Shown: positions 12,475-22,853 of the stretch, one piece after another
How the letters are laid out: each line of letters begins with the position of its first letter
Numbering within the stretch: position 1 is the stretch's first letter
Assembly (NCBI RefSeq): GCF_023074175.1
Contig: NZ_JADPKS010000028.1
Coordinates: 124,001-188,000 of the forward strand
From: Bradyrhizobium sp. 139
GTDB lineage: Bacteria > Pseudomonadota > Alphaproteobacteria > Rhizobiales > Xanthobacteraceae
Direction of reading: 5' to 3'
DNA length: 64,000 bases
Translations under genes and position numbers: made by a program
The notes under the pieces: model-generated
The model's database searches: none
Seen by the model: the letters and a program-made list of their open reading frames with translations, nothing else
What the model was told of the DNA's origin: nothing

Positions 12475-13310
12475 CCGCAGAAATACTATCTTTCGAAACC
12501 GGGCGGCCCGCAGAGCTCGCCGAGGGTGAGCCGGCGTTGGTGGTGGACGTCGAGGGCTATGAGGGCCCGCTCGACCTGCTGCTTGCGCTGGCGCGGCAGC
12601 AGAAGGTCGATCTCGCCAAGATCTCGATCCTGGCGCTGGCCGACCAGTACCTCCACTTCATCGAAGCCGCGCGAAAGATCCGACTTGAGCTTGCCGCTGA
12701 CTATCTTGTCATGGCGGCCTGGCTCGCCTTCCTGAAGTCGCGCCTGCTGCTGCCGGAGCCGCCGAGTGCGGAAGGTCCGAGCGCGGAAGAGATGGCGACG
12801 GCGCTGGCCAACCGCCTGCGCCGGCTGGAAGCCATTCGCGAAGCCGCCAACCGGCTGATGAACAGGCCGCAATTGCAGCGCGACATCTTCCCGCGCGGCG
12901 AGCCCGAGCATATCGCCGAGATCAAGCATCCGAAATACACCGCGACACTGTACGACCTGCTCACTGCCTATGCTGCGCAGCGCCAGTCGCGCGTGCTGGC
13001 GAGCGTGCATCTGGCCAAGCGCACGGTGTGGTCGCTCGCCGAGGCGCGCGCCACGCTGGAGCGGCTGGTCGGCAGCATCAGCGAACAGGACGACTGGGGC
13101 GTTCTCGACGATTTTCTGCTCCGGCACGTCGCCGATCCGACGCAGCGCGCGACGGTGCTCGCCTCGAGCTTTGCGGCTGCGCTCGAGCTCGTGCGTGAAG
13201 GTCAGCTCGAGCTGAACCAGAAAGAGGCGTTTGCGCCGATCTATTTCCGGAAGGGGCGCCCTAAGCCGGTCATGGACGCAGCTCCTGCGCCCGACGCGCC
13301 GGTCGCTTAA
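12471..13310 (+). CDS. scpA: Segregation and condensation protein A
   Basis: The kleisin subunit of the SMC-ScpAB condensin that compacts and segregates the chromosome. The 279-residue product has the ScpA N-terminal signature EGYEGPLDLLLALARQQKVDLAKISILALADQY split across residues 20-55 and a helical body rich in leucine, with the C-terminal winged-helix segment (ERVGSISE / FLLRHV...). The start overlaps the nagZ stop and scpB follows 21 bases after its own stop. smc itself is not in the window. Confidence 0.93.
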   Translation: MTAEILSFETGRPAELAEGEPALVVDVEGYEGPLDLLLALARQQKVDLAKISILALADQYLHFIEAARKIRLELAADYLVMAAWLAFLKSRLLLPEPPSAEGPSAEEMATALANRLRRLEAIREAANRLMNRPQLQRDIFPRGEPEHIAEIKHPKYTATLYDLLTAYAAQRQSRVLASVHLAKRTVWSLAEARATLERLVGSISEQDDWGVLDDFLLRHVADPTQRATVLASSFAAALELVREGQLELNQKEAFAPIYFRKGRPKPVMDAAPAPDAPVA

Positions 13311-13331
13311 GTGCAACAAGGAGAATCTGCC

Positions 13332-14081
13332 ATGGCAAGCCTGGCTGAAGTGCGGGTAGAAGAGGCCGAGCCGATGGAGAACGAATCCCAGGCGCGTCCC
13401 GAAGAATTGCGGCTGCTGGAAGCACTGCTGTTCGCTTCGAATGAACCGCTGGACACGGCGACGCTGGCCAAGCGCATGCCCGATGGCGTCGACGTCAAGG
13501 CTGCGCTCGAACAGCTCCAGGCCGACTATGCCTTGCGCGGTGTGAATCTCGTGCGCGTCGCCAACAAATGGACCTTCCGCACCGCCGGCGATCTCGCCTG
13601 GCTGATGACGCGGGAGAGCACCGAGACCCGCCGCCTGTCGCGCGCCGCGATCGAGGTGCTGGCAATCATCGCCTATCACCAGCCGGTGACGCGCGCCGAG
13701 ATCGAAGAGATCCGCGGTGTCGTCACCTCGAAGGGCACGCTCGACGTGCTGCTGGAGACCGGTTGGATCAAGCCGCGCGGCCGTCGCAAGACCCCCGGAC
13801 GCCCCTTGACGTTCGGAACCACCGAGGACTTCCTGTCGCAATTCACCCTGGAACAGCTTGGCGATCTGCCGGGCCTGGAAGAACTGAAGGGCACGGGCCT
13901 GCTGGATTCGCGCCTGCCGACCGGATTCAGCGTGCCGACCCCGTCGGATGATCCGCAGCTGCGCGAGGACGAGGATCCGCTGGAACCCGGCGAGGACCTG
14001 GATCTGGCGCTGGCGCCTGCGGTCGAGCCCGAGGCGCCGGAAGGCGGCAATGAGGGGGGCGAGGGTAGCAGCGAGGACTGA
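13332..14081 (+). CDS. scpB: Segregation and condensation protein B
   Basis: Second accessory subunit of the SMC condensin; dimeric winged-helix protein. The 249-residue product contains LRLLEALLFASNEPLD near residue 24, and the conserved AAIEVLAIIAYHQPVTRAEIE and IRGV segments near 105-125. The C-terminal 60 residues are acidic, Glu/Gly-rich tail sequence, which is longer than the conserved core needs. The start at 13332 (ATG, with AAGGAG before it) is preferred over a GTG at 13311 directly after the scpA stop. It is in operon with scpA. Confidence 0.93.
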   Translation: MASLAEVRVEEAEPMENESQARPEELRLLEALLFASNEPLDTATLAKRMPDGVDVKAALEQLQADYALRGVNLVRVANKWTFRTAGDLAWLMTRESTETRRLSRAAIEVLAIIAYHQPVTRAEIEEIRGVVTSKGTLDVLLETGWIKPRGRRKTPGRPLTFGTTEDFLSQFTLEQLGDLPGLEELKGTGLLDSRLPTGFSVPTPSDDPQLREDEDPLEPGEDLDLALAPAVEPEAPEGGNEGGEGSSED

Positions 14082-14135
14082 CGTCCCGGCCTTTTAGGGG
14101 CCGCCTGCGACCAGTTAACACTAGCAAAATTACGT

Positions 14136-14158
14136 AGCGCCAACAGCGAATTGGCGCT
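14136..14158. terminator. Stem-loop between scpB and tatA
   Basis: A perfect 8-bp inverted repeat (AGCGCCAA / TTGGCGCT) with a 7-base loop, 55 bases after the scpB stop. No T-run follows, so it may be an RNA-stability or pausing structure rather than an intrinsic terminator. Confidence 0.4.
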
Positions 14159-14247
14159 GCCTTGGTCCTTGTTTTTGAGGCCTGCCAAGCCTAGGTTTCG
14201 GGGAAGATCGGCCGGGTCCCCGGCCATGGTGTTTGGAGGGTTGCAGG

Positions 14248-14484
14248 ATGGGTTCGCTTAGCATTTGGCACTGGATCCTGGTGATCGCAGTCGTCCTGCT
14301 GCTGTTCGGCCGCGGCAAGATTTCGGATCTGATGGGCGACGTGGCACAGGGCATCAAGGCCTTCAAGAAAGGCATGCAGGACGACGACAAGGTCGCCGAC
14401 AAGCCCGAGCCGGCCAAGTCCATCGAGCAGCACAACGCCGCGCCGACCGCGGCCCGGTCCGACGTCGGCAGCAAGGCCGTCTGA
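14248..14484 (+). CDS. tatA: Sec-independent translocase subunit TatA
   Basis: Pore-forming subunit of the twin-arginine translocase. The 78-residue product has an N-terminal membrane helix ([16 protein letters not shown]), the FGRGKI hinge, an amphipathic helix ([18 protein letters not shown]) and a polar tail. The start at 14248 has an ideal GGAGGG ribosome site at 14235-14240; the TTG at 14233 lies upstream of that site and is rejected. It is first in the tatABC operon. Confidence 0.95.
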   Translation: MGSLSIWHWILVIAVVLLLFGRGKISDLMGDVAQGIKAFKKGMQDDDKVADKPEPAKSIEQHNAAPTAARSDVGSKAV

Positions 14485-14584
14485 GCAAGGCCGTCTGAGT
14501 AAGACTACGCGAGACGCGGGTAGCGGCGCCGATCCTGTGCGCGAGGGATTGGGCCGGTCGCGGCTGGCGTGAACGGAAGACCTC

Positions 14585-15088
14585 ATGTTCGACATCGGGT
14601 GGAGTGAACTGGTCCTGATCGGGGTGGTGGCCCTGGTCGCCATCGGCCCGAAAGAGCTGCCGGGCGTGCTGCGCATGGTTGGGCAGTGGATGGGCAAGGC
14701 CCGCAAGATGGCCGCCGAATTCCAGGGCCAGTTCCAGGAGGCGATGCGCGAGGCCGAGATGGCCGACCTCAAGAAGAGCTTTGACGAGGTCAAGGAAGCG
14801 GCGGCCGGTTTTGCCGGCAACAATCTGATGACCTCGCTGCAGAAGGACGTCAGCGACGCGCTTCGCGTCGATGCGCTGGACAAGCCCGCCGAGACGACGA
14901 CCATCACGGCTGTCGAGCCGCCGGCGACACCAACGACGCCGGAAGCGCCGACGCCGGAAACCTTCGTGGAAGCTGAGGAGCATGCGGTGGCGAACGAGCC
15001 GCTCGCCATCAGCCGCGAGGTCGAGCAAGCACCGGTCGCACAGGACACATCGCCATCCGAGGCGATCAAGGACGTCAAAGCGTCATGA
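14585..15088 (+). CDS. tatB: Sec-independent translocase subunit TatB
   Basis: Receptor subunit of the twin-arginine translocase, acting with TatC in signal-peptide recognition. The 167-residue product starts [26 protein letters not shown], which is the TatB N-terminal helix and hinge with the conserved Glu and Gly-Pro. An amphipathic helix and a Pro/Thr/Ala/Glu-rich tail follow. Its stop overlaps the tatC start by four bases (ATGA). Confidence 0.95.
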   Translation: MFDIGWSELVLIGVVALVAIGPKELPGVLRMVGQWMGKARKMAAEFQGQFQEAMREAEMADLKKSFDEVKEAAAGFAGNNLMTSLQKDVSDALRVDALDKPAETTTITAVEPPATPTTPEAPTPETFVEAEEHAVANEPLAISREVEQAPVAQDTSPSEAIKDVKAS

Positions 15089-15897
15089 GCGACGCCGATA
15101 TCGAGGCCAGCAAAGCCCCTCTGATGGACCACCTGATCGAGCTGCGTTCGCGGTTGATCAAGGCGCTGCTCGGCTTCGGCGTGGCCTTCATCGTCTGCTT
15201 CTTCTTCGCCAAGCAGATCTACAACGTGCTGGTCTGGCCGTTCGTGTGGGTCGCGGGGCCGGAGAATTCGAAGTTCATCTACACGGCGCTGCTGGAATAT
15301 TTCATCACCCAGCTCAAGCTCGCGCTGTTCGGCGCCGGCTTCATCTCGTTCCCGATCATTGCGACGCAGATCTACAAGTTTGTGGCGCCGGGCCTCTACA
15401 AGCACGAGAAGCAGGCCTTCCTGCCGTATCTGGTCGCGACGCCGTTCTTCTTCGTGCTGGGCGCTGCGCTAGTCTATTTCGTGGTGCTGCCGATGCTGGT
15501 CCGCTTCTCGCTCGGCATGCAGCAGGCCGGCAGCGACGAGACCGCGCAGATCCAGCTCCTGCCCAAGGTCGGCGAATATCTGTCGCTGATGATGTCGCTG
15601 ATCTTTGCCTTCGGCATCGCCTTCCAGCTTCCGGTGATCCTGACGCTGCTCGGTCGCATCGGTATCGTCACCTCGAAAATGCTCCGCGAGAAGCGCCGCT
15701 ATTTCATCGTCATCGCCTTCGTCATCGCAGCCGTGCTGACCCCGCCGGACGTGCTCAGCCAGTGTTCGCTCGCGATTCCTCTGCTTCTGCTCTACGAGGG
15801 CTCGATCATCGCGGTCGGGATAGTGGAGAAGAAGGCGGCGGCCTCGCAGGCTCCCACCGGCACTGACGTGTCGACGCCGCCCAATCCAGCGGAGTAG
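15085..15897 (+). CDS. tatC: Sec-independent translocase subunit TatC
   Basis: Polytopic core of the Tat receptor. The 270-residue product has six predicted membrane segments and the conserved N-terminal [14 protein letters not shown] motif that contacts the twin-arginine signal, plus [19 protein letters not shown] and the conserved [16 protein letters not shown] near the C-terminal membrane segments. It is the last gene of tatABC. Potential Tat clients in this window include the protein at 37560-37895, which begins with a twin-arginine-like sequence. Confidence 0.96.
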   Translation: MSDADIEASKAPLMDHLIELRSRLIKALLGFGVAFIVCFFFAKQIYNVLVWPFVWVAGPENSKFIYTALLEYFITQLKLALFGAGFISFPIIATQIYKFVAPGLYKHEKQAFLPYLVATPFFFVLGAALVYFVVLPMLVRFSLGMQQAGSDETAQIQLLPKVGEYLSLMMSLIFAFGIAFQLPVILTLLGRIGIVTSKMLREKRRYFIVIAFVIAAVLTPPDVLSQCSLAIPLLLLYEGSIIAVGIVEKKAAASQAPTGTDVSTPPNPAE

Positions 15898-15933
15898 GAG
15901 CGCTTTTCGCCTACCATGTCGTTGCTCATCCCA

Positions 15934-17367
<1,434 letters not shown>

Positions 17368-17465
17368 AGCGTTTTCGAGCGAAGTGGGTACCGGTTCGCG
17401 TAAAGAAAACGAGTCAAAATAAGAATCTGGAGCCCCGTTCCGAGTCCATCGGAACGGGGCTCCAG
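17368..17465. repeat. Dispersed repeat ending in a perfect 17-bp hairpin
   Basis: Directly after the serS stop lies a sequence of the form AGCGTTTTCGAGCGAAGTGG...GGTTCGCGTAAAGAAAAC, which I recognise (from memory) as a common Rhizobiales intergenic repeat. It is followed by a perfect 17-bp inverted repeat at 17427-17443 / 17449-17465 (CTGGAGCCCCGTTCCGA and its complement) with a 5-base loop. No T-run follows, so termination of serS transcription by this hairpin alone is uncertain. Confidence 0.7.
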
Positions 17466-17561
17466 GGCGTGTTGCCCCGGCTGTGACGCAGAAACGTTTG
17501 GTTGCGAAGATCGAGCGGCCGGTTATCCTGCCGGCCACCCGACAACGCGAACCCACCGTTC

Positions 17562-17924
17562 ATGGCCTTGCACAGCGACATCTTCTGGGTCGGCAGACAA
17601 TGGGCGGTGACAGGCGCCGGAATCCAGGCTGTCGATCAGCGCCTGCGTGGTGTCCTCGACATCGAGATCGCGCGGATCTGGGATGACGACCTCGTGCGAA
17701 GCCGGCGAGCCAAGCCCGGCGTGAATGCTGCGGATTTCGACAAGGCGCTGACCATGGCACGCGAACGCTTTCCGCAGACGCCGGTGCCGGACCCGATCGT
17801 TGCGCAGCTGGAAGCGCTCGGCGTGATCGAGGCTCCGGTCGTGATGCCGGCGATGCCGGCGATGAGGCTGCGTGTGGAAGGCAGGCTCGCGCGCTTCCTG
17901 CCGCAATGGCGCATCCGCCGGTAG
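17562..17924 (+). CDS. Small conserved hypothetical protein
   Basis: A 120-residue protein starting MALHSDIFWVGRQWAVTG. No signal peptide, membrane segment or catalytic motif is visible; the middle is helical (VDQRLRGVLDIEIARIWDDDL) and the C-terminus is basic (LPQWRIRR). An in-frame earlier start at 17502 is possible but lies in less protein-like sequence. The codon use matches its neighbours. Similar short proteins between serS and surE occur in relatives (from memory), but no function can be assigned. Confidence 0.6.
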   Translation: MALHSDIFWVGRQWAVTGAGIQAVDQRLRGVLDIEIARIWDDDLVRSRRAKPGVNAADFDKALTMARERFPQTPVPDPIVAQLEALGVIEAPVVMPAMPAMRLRVEGRLARFLPQWRIRR

Positions 17925-18028
17925 CAGGACAAGCCGGGAACCTGCCGCCGGACCCAATCGGCCGGTTTGCCTGATCGGCCCCAGCCGGATAAGACGGCTC
18001 AGACCCGCTTCAGGAATCGACCCTTCGC

Positions 18029-18796
18029 ATGCGCATTCTCTGCACCAATGACGACGGCATTCACGCCCCCGGCCTCAAGGTCGTGGAGGAGATCGCACGC
18101 GCATTGTCCGACGACGTCTGGATCGTTGCGCCCGAGCTCGACCAGTCGGGCGTGTCGCATTCGCTCTCGCTGAACGATCCGTTGCGCCTGCGCGAGGTCG
18201 GCCCGCGGCATTTTGCGGTGCGCGGCACGCCGACCGACTGCGTCATCATGGGCGCGCGCCATATCCTCGGCGCCAAGCTGCCCGATGTCGTGCTGTCCGG
18301 CGTCAACAAGGGCCGCAACGTCGCCGAGGACGTGGTCTATTCCGGCACCATCGCCGGCGCGCTGGAGGGCACCATCCTGGGTCTGCCCTCGTTCGCGCTG
18401 TCGCAGGAGTTCAGCATCGAGACGCGCGAGCGGCCGCCGTGGGACACCGCGCGCAAGTTCGGGCCCGACATCCTGCGCAAGGTGATCGCCGCCGGCATCC
18501 CGAAGGACACCGTCATCAACGTCAATTTCCCGTCCTGCGCGCCGCAAGATGTGCTCGGCATCCGCGTCACGCGGCAGGGCAAGCGCAATCTCGGCTTCCT
18601 CAGGATCGACGAGCGCAAGGACGGCCGCGGCAATCCCTATTTCTGGATCGGCTTCGAGCGCACGGCGATGGTGGACACGCCCGCCGATGGCACTGACCTA
18701 GCGGCGCTGCGCGAACGCTATGTCTCCGTCACACCGCTCAGGCTCGACCGTACCAACGAAGCGTTTTCAGAAGAATTGAGCGCGACGCTGAAGTAA
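18029..18796 (+). CDS. surE: 5'/3'-nucleotidase SurE
   Basis: Metal-dependent nucleoside monophosphate phosphatase linked to stationary-phase survival. The 255-residue product has the SurE signature: MRILCTNDDGIHAPGL with the metal-binding Asp pair at residues 8-9, VAPELDQSGVSHSLSL, GTPTDCVIMG, VLSGVNKGRNVAEDVVYSGT with the conserved Asn, and the later VNFPS segment. It normally pairs with pcm; here a reverse-strand receiver gene separates the two. Confidence 0.95.
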   Translation: MRILCTNDDGIHAPGLKVVEEIARALSDDVWIVAPELDQSGVSHSLSLNDPLRLREVGPRHFAVRGTPTDCVIMGARHILGAKLPDVVLSGVNKGRNVAEDVVYSGTIAGALEGTILGLPSFALSQEFSIETRERPPWDTARKFGPDILRKVIAAGIPKDTVINVNFPSCAPQDVLGIRVTRQGKRNLGFLRIDERKDGRGNPYFWIGFERTAMVDTPADGTDLAALRERYVSVTPLRLDRTNEAFSEELSATLK

Positions 18797-18814
18797 GTCC
18801 GACTGGACCTGGGC

Positions 18815-19186
18815 CTAGCCGCCGCGAAGTGCGGCCTCGATGGTCTTGCCGAGCGCGTCGAGCTGAAACGGCTTCTGGAGCGCCGGCCGGTCGCGGTATT
18901 GCTCGGGCAGGCCGGAGGAGCCGTAGCCGGTGGCGAAGATGAACGGGCAGCCCTTCGCCTTGATGACGTCGGCAACCGGCGAAATGACCTTGCCGTTGAC
19001 GTTGACGTCGAGAATGGCGATGTCGAACTCGGTCGCCTGGGCGAGCCGCATTGCCTCGGTGATATCGCCGGCTTCGGCTGCGATCTTGTAGCCGAGCTCT
19101 TCGAGCATGTCCGCGACCATCATCCTGATCATCACCTCGTCCTCGACGAGGAATACAGAGCGGCCCGAAAGCCCTGCCACGGTCAT
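18815..19186 (-). CDS. Single-domain response regulator, FATGY-type receiver
   Basis: A 123-residue stand-alone receiver. The acidic pair is in LVEDEVMIRMMVADML, the phospho-acceptor Asp is in IAILDVNVNG, the conserved Thr is in FATGYG, and the Lys is in LQKPFQL. The FATGYG segment near beta-4 is characteristic of a described alphaproteobacterial family of single-domain receivers (FAT GUY type) associated with the general stress response; membership here is judged by motif only. An AAGGA site precedes the ATG at 19186, so I prefer it to the ATG at 19207. It is inserted in reverse between surE and pcm, and no kinase is adjacent. Confidence 0.88.
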   Translation of the reverse strand: MTVAGLSGRSVFLVEDEVMIRMMVADMLEELGYKIAAEAGDITEAMRLAQATEFDIAILDVNVNGKVISPVADVIKAKGCPFIFATGYGSSGLPEQYRDRPALQKPFQLDALGKTIEAALRGG

Positions 19187-19408
19187 TATCGTTGAGTCCT
19201 TGCCCATTCCGGAAAAACGTTCGCAGATAACACGAATCGACGCAATGCGCGTTTCGGCAAACGGACGCCGGAAATGGCGATCACGGTTGGCCCGTTGGAC
19301 GCCAATCTGTGATCAAATGTCCAGGCCGAATGGTATCACGGGTTCCCGCCTAAGGAACAGGATTCTCCCGCCCGGGTTTGGCGGGCCTACAAGACAACGC
19401 TGGCAGCG

Positions 19409-20059
19409 ATGACCTCCAATCAGCACCCACCGGAAAAGATGATGTTTCAGCTCATGCTGAGACGCCGGGGCATCAGCGACCAGGCGGTGCTGCGGACCAT
19501 GGAGGAAGTGCCGCGCGAGCAGTTCGTCGACGAAGCCGATCGCAACGGCGCCTATCGTGACAGCGCGCTGCCGATCGCCTGCGGGCAGACCATCAGCCAG
19601 CCCTTCGTCGTCGCCTACATGACCGAGCAGCTGCAGCTCCAGAAGAAGCACCGCGTGCTCGAGGTCGGCGCCGGCTCGGGCTATCAGGCCGCGGTGCTGT
19701 CGCGGCTCGCAGGCCAGGTGCTGACCGTCGAGCGTTACCGCAAGCTCGCGGATGCGGCACGCGCCCGGCTCGAAAAGCTCGACTGTCACAATGTCGAGGT
19801 GATGCTCGGTGACGGTCTCAATCTGCCGGCCAACATCGGCCCGTTCGATCGCATCATCGTGACCGCTGCGATGGAGCAGCTTCCGGAGAATCTGGTCGAG
19901 CGGCTGGAGGTCGGTGGCATCCTGATCGCGCCCGTCGGCCCGCACCAGGGTGTGCAGACGCTGGTCCGTCTCAGCCGGACCGAAGCCGGGATCGAGCGCA
20001 AGGAACTCGTCGAGGTCCGCTTCGTGCCGGCGCTGCCCGGGGTGGCGCGGGAGCTGTAG
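19409..20059 (+). CDS. pcm: Protein-L-isoaspartate O-methyltransferase
   Basis: Repairs isoaspartyl residues in aged proteins using S-adenosylmethionine. The 216-residue product has [20 protein letters not shown] near residue 57, the SAM-binding motif [17 protein letters not shown] near 83, post-I VERYRKL near 108, and motif [19 protein letters not shown] near 147. Length fits the family. In most alphaproteobacteria it directly follows surE; the 200 bases before it here contain no gene. Confidence 0.94.
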   Translation: MTSNQHPPEKMMFQLMLRRRGISDQAVLRTMEEVPREQFVDEADRNGAYRDSALPIACGQTISQPFVVAYMTEQLQLQKKHRVLEVGAGSGYQAAVLSRLAGQVLTVERYRKLADAARARLEKLDCHNVEVMLGDGLNLPANIGPFDRIIVTAAMEQLPENLVERLEVGGILIAPVGPHQGVQTLVRLSRTEAGIERKELVEVRFVPALPGVAREL

Positions 20060-20168
20060 ATTTCCGGATCGGCTGTGCTGCCAACATCTTATTGGGAGGG
20101 TTAAGCCGTTATTTACTCGGCGCGTGTTTACTTAAAAGACCAGTTCTGTTGCGTACGAGTGAGTAACC

Positions 20169-21536
20169 ATGTCCGTCGTCGCCGAGTTGCTTTACTCGCG
20201 CCGCGTACCGCAGGTCGCGGTGCTGGCGCTGATCTCCTTCAGCTTCGCAGGGTGCAGCGCCGACATGTCGTCGCGGCTGTCCCAGTCGAACTTCTCCAAT
20301 CCTTTCTCGCAGGAATCGACCGGCTCGGTGCAGCAGGCACCGCCGCCGCAGCGTGAGCTGCCGCAATATTCGCGGCCGCAGACGCAGCCCGGTTATTATC
20401 AGTCGCAGGCCTTGCCGCCGCCGGCGGTCTCCGCACCGCAATCCTATCCCGTTGCGGCGGGTGGTGGCGTGTCCGGAGGCGGCCGAGGCGTCGGCTCCTA
20501 CGCGCCCCCGGCGCAGCCGCATCTTGAGACCACGGCCACCGTGCCGCCGCGCTCGGTTGCAGCCGCCCAGCCGGCCGGCGGGACCAAAATCATCGTCGGC
20601 ACCAGCGACACGCTCGAGGTGCTCGCCAAGCGCTATCACGTCACGCCGCAGGCGCTCCTCGCCGCCAACGGCTACAAGGGCCCGCGCGCGCTCTCGCCGG
20701 GCCAGCAACTGATCATCCCGCATCCGGCCACACCGGCGATGGCGCCGGTCGCGGCGGCTCCCGCGACAGCGCCTGCTGCGAAGCCGGTTGCAGCCGTCGC
20801 AGCGCCGCCGAGCACGCACTTCGTCAACCATGGCGACACGCTCGCCAGCATTGCCCGCAAGAACCATATCTCGGCGGCCGAGCTTGCCCGTGCCAACGGC
20901 CTCGATCCGTCGGCCAAGCTCAAGCTCGGTACCAGACTGACCGTGCCCGGTGCCAAGACCGTCGCCGTCGCGGCGCCGGTTGCTGCTGCCCCTGTCGCCG
21001 GGACGTTGCAGCCCGTTGCGGCGGCTCCCGCACCCGCCACCAAGATGGCCGCTGTCGCTGCGCCAGTGCAGAGCGCGCGTCTGGCTCAGGCCACGGCCAA
21101 TGTCGAAGAGAAGCCTGCCGAGACGCCGGCGAAGGCTGCGGACGCCACCGGCGCACTGCCGACCTTCCGCTGGCCGGTGCGTGGCAAGGTGGTCACGAGC
21201 TACGGCGCCAAGACCAACGGCAAGTCCAATGACGGCATCAATCTCGCGGTGCCCGAGGGTACGCCGGTCAAGGCGGCTGAAGACGGCGTCGTCGCCTATT
21301 CCGGCAACGAGCTGAAGGGTTACGGCAATTTGGTCCTGGTTCGGCACTCCAACGGCTACGTCACCGCATATGCCCATGCGAGTGAGCTGATGGTGAAGCG
21401 CGGAGATACCATCAAGCGCGGCCAGGTCATTGCCAAGTCGGGTCAATCCGGGGAGGTGGCGTCGCCGCAGCTCCACTTCGAGATCCGTAAGGGATCGAGC
21501 CCGGTTGACCCGCTTCAATTCCTGAACGGGGCGTGA
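20169..21536 (+). CDS. nlpD: LysM and degenerate M23 peptidase protein (NlpD/DipM-like)
   Basis: A 455-residue envelope protein. It has an N-terminal signal ending FSFAGC, a plausible but imperfect lipobox, then a Pro/Gln-rich linker. Two LysM domains follow (about 140-185, DTLEVLAKRYHVTPQALLAANG; about 217-260, DTLASIARKNHISAAELARANG), then an Ala/Pro linker and a C-terminal M23/LytM domain (about 335-450). In the M23 domain the usual His-x-Gly-Ile-Asp metal site reads NDGINLAVP and the last motif is QLHFEI instead of HLHFE, so Zn ligands are missing. Such degenerate LytM proteins activate N-acetylmuramyl amidases at division (NlpD, EnvC, DipM); a similar role is inferred. Synteny with surE-pcm supports nlpD. 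Confidence 0.85.
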   Translation: MSVVAELLYSRRVPQVAVLALISFSFAGCSADMSSRLSQSNFSNPFSQESTGSVQQAPPPQRELPQYSRPQTQPGYYQSQALPPPAVSAPQSYPVAAGGGVSGGGRGVGSYAPPAQPHLETTATVPPRSVAAAQPAGGTKIIVGTSDTLEVLAKRYHVTPQALLAANGYKGPRALSPGQQLIIPHPATPAMAPVAAAPATAPAAKPVAAVAAPPSTHFVNHGDTLASIARKNHISAAELARANGLDPSAKLKLGTRLTVPGAKTVAVAAPVAAAPVAGTLQPVAAAPAPATKMAAVAAPVQSARLAQATANVEEKPAETPAKAADATGALPTFRWPVRGKVVTSYGAKTNGKSNDGINLAVPEGTPVKAAEDGVVAYSGNELKGYGNLVLVRHSNGYVTAYAHASELMVKRGDTIKRGQVIAKSGQSGEVASPQLHFEIRKGSSPVDPLQFLNGA

Positions 21537-21544
21537 GGCCCGGT

Positions 21545-21668
21545 CAGCGTCCGCAATGACGGCGTCGTCGCCCGGCTTGGCCGGGCGATCCCGTATTCAG
21601 AGATAGTCGTGACTCAGCCGATAAGCTGCCGCGTACTGGATTCCCCGCTTTCGCGGGGAATGACAGTT
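21545..21668. repeat. Extragenic palindromic repeats
   Basis: Two 9-bp perfect hairpins in the gap between the nlpD-like gene and the convergent AAA-ATPase gene: TCGCCCGGC/GCCGGGCGA at 21568-21588 and ATTCCCCGC/GCGGGGAAT at 21640-21661. The second is followed by GACAG, the same ATGACAG-like flank seen after other palindromes here. Confidence 0.65.
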
Positions 21669-21692
21669 GTGGGTCGGGCTCTATCGATCGCG

Positions 21693-22673
21693 CTACTTCG
21701 CCGTCAGCTTCACGCCGAGCCGTCCCGCCAGCTCCTGCACGAACTGCCAGGCGACGCGGCCCGAGCGCGAGCCGCGCGTGGTCGACCATTCCAGCGCCTC
21801 ACGCTCCAGCGCCTCGTCGTCGACCTTGATGCCGAAATGACTGCAATAGCCGCGCACCATCGCAAGATATTCGTCCTGGCTGCAGCGGTGGAAACCGAGC
21901 CACAGTCCGAAGCGATCCGACAACGAGACCTTCTCCTCCACCGCTTCGCCTGGATTGATCGCGGTCGAACGCTCGTTCTCGATCATCTCGCGCGCCAGCA
22001 GATGGCGCCGGTTGGAGGTGGCGTAGAGGATGACGTTCTCGGGTCGGCCCTCGATGCCGCCTTCGAGCACCGCCTTGAGCGACTTGTAGGAGGCATCATT
22101 GCCGTCGAAGGAGAGGTCGTCGCAGAACACGACGAAGCCGAAGGATGAGGCACGCAACTGCTCCATCAGCGCGGGCAGGCTCTCGATGTCCTCGCGGTGG
22201 ATCTCGATCAGCTTGAGTTTGTTCGCAGGCTTTCGGTCGGCATTGATGCTGGCATGGACCGCCTTCACCAGCGACGACTTGCCCATGCCGCGCGCGCCCC
22301 AGAGCAGTGCATTGTTGGCGGGCAGGCCGCCTGCGAAGCGTTCGGTGTTCTCCATCAGGATGTCGCGCACCCGCTCGACGCCCTTCAGCAGGAACAACTC
22401 GACGCGGCTGACCCGCGGCACCGCCGAAAGGCGGCCGTCCGGGTGCCAGACATAGGCGTCCGCTCGCTCGAACGATTCGCGTTCGACGGCCGGATTGCCT
22501 TGGGCGGAGAGGTGCGCCGCGATGCTCTCCAGCGCGCGGACGATGCGATCCTGGGAGAGGTCCCGGGCCGCCTTAGGGACTGCCGTGGGGCGTTTTGCCG
22601 CGACGCGGGCAGGCCTCGTGGCAGGGGTACGGGGGCCTTTGCCGGCCGGGCTTTTGCTTGGTTTTCTGGGCAT
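21693..22673 (-). CDS. AAA-family ATPase, DUF815 type
   Basis: A 326-residue ATPase with a Lys/Pro/Arg-rich N-terminus and an AAA core: Walker A GARGMGKSSLVKA near residue 125, Walker B-like VVFCDDLSFDG near 175, sensor ATSNRRHLLAR near 212. The family (COG2607) is widespread and of unknown function. The start at 22673 (MPRKPSKSPAGK) is preferred over 22757 because the upstream stretch overlaps the divergent promoter region of yajC. It converges with the nlpD-like gene. Confidence 0.85.
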   Translation of the reverse strand: MPRKPSKSPAGKGPRTPATRPARVAAKRPTAVPKAARDLSQDRIVRALESIAAHLSAQGNPAVERESFERADAYVWHPDGRLSAVPRVSRVELFLLKGVERVRDILMENTERFAGGLPANNALLWGARGMGKSSLVKAVHASINADRKPANKLKLIEIHREDIESLPALMEQLRASSFGFVVFCDDLSFDGNDASYKSLKAVLEGGIEGRPENVILYATSNRRHLLAREMIENERSTAINPGEAVEEKVSLSDRFGLWLGFHRCSQDEYLAMVRGYCSHFGIKVDDEALEREALEWSTTRGSRSGRVAWQFVQELAGRLGVKLTAK

Positions 22674-22853
22674 GTCCGAAGTTCCTGAGAACGCAGCCTT
22701 ATCGGGCCTGACCGCCCGCCGCAAGGTGGCCAAAAGGGCGGTCTGGCAGCGTTGCAATTGGGGCGGTGGCCGCTATAGTCCGCGCGAATTTGACCGAGCC
22801 GGTGGCCCAAGGGGCCTGACCGGCTTTCCCCCGTTCTCACGAGGATCGTCCGA

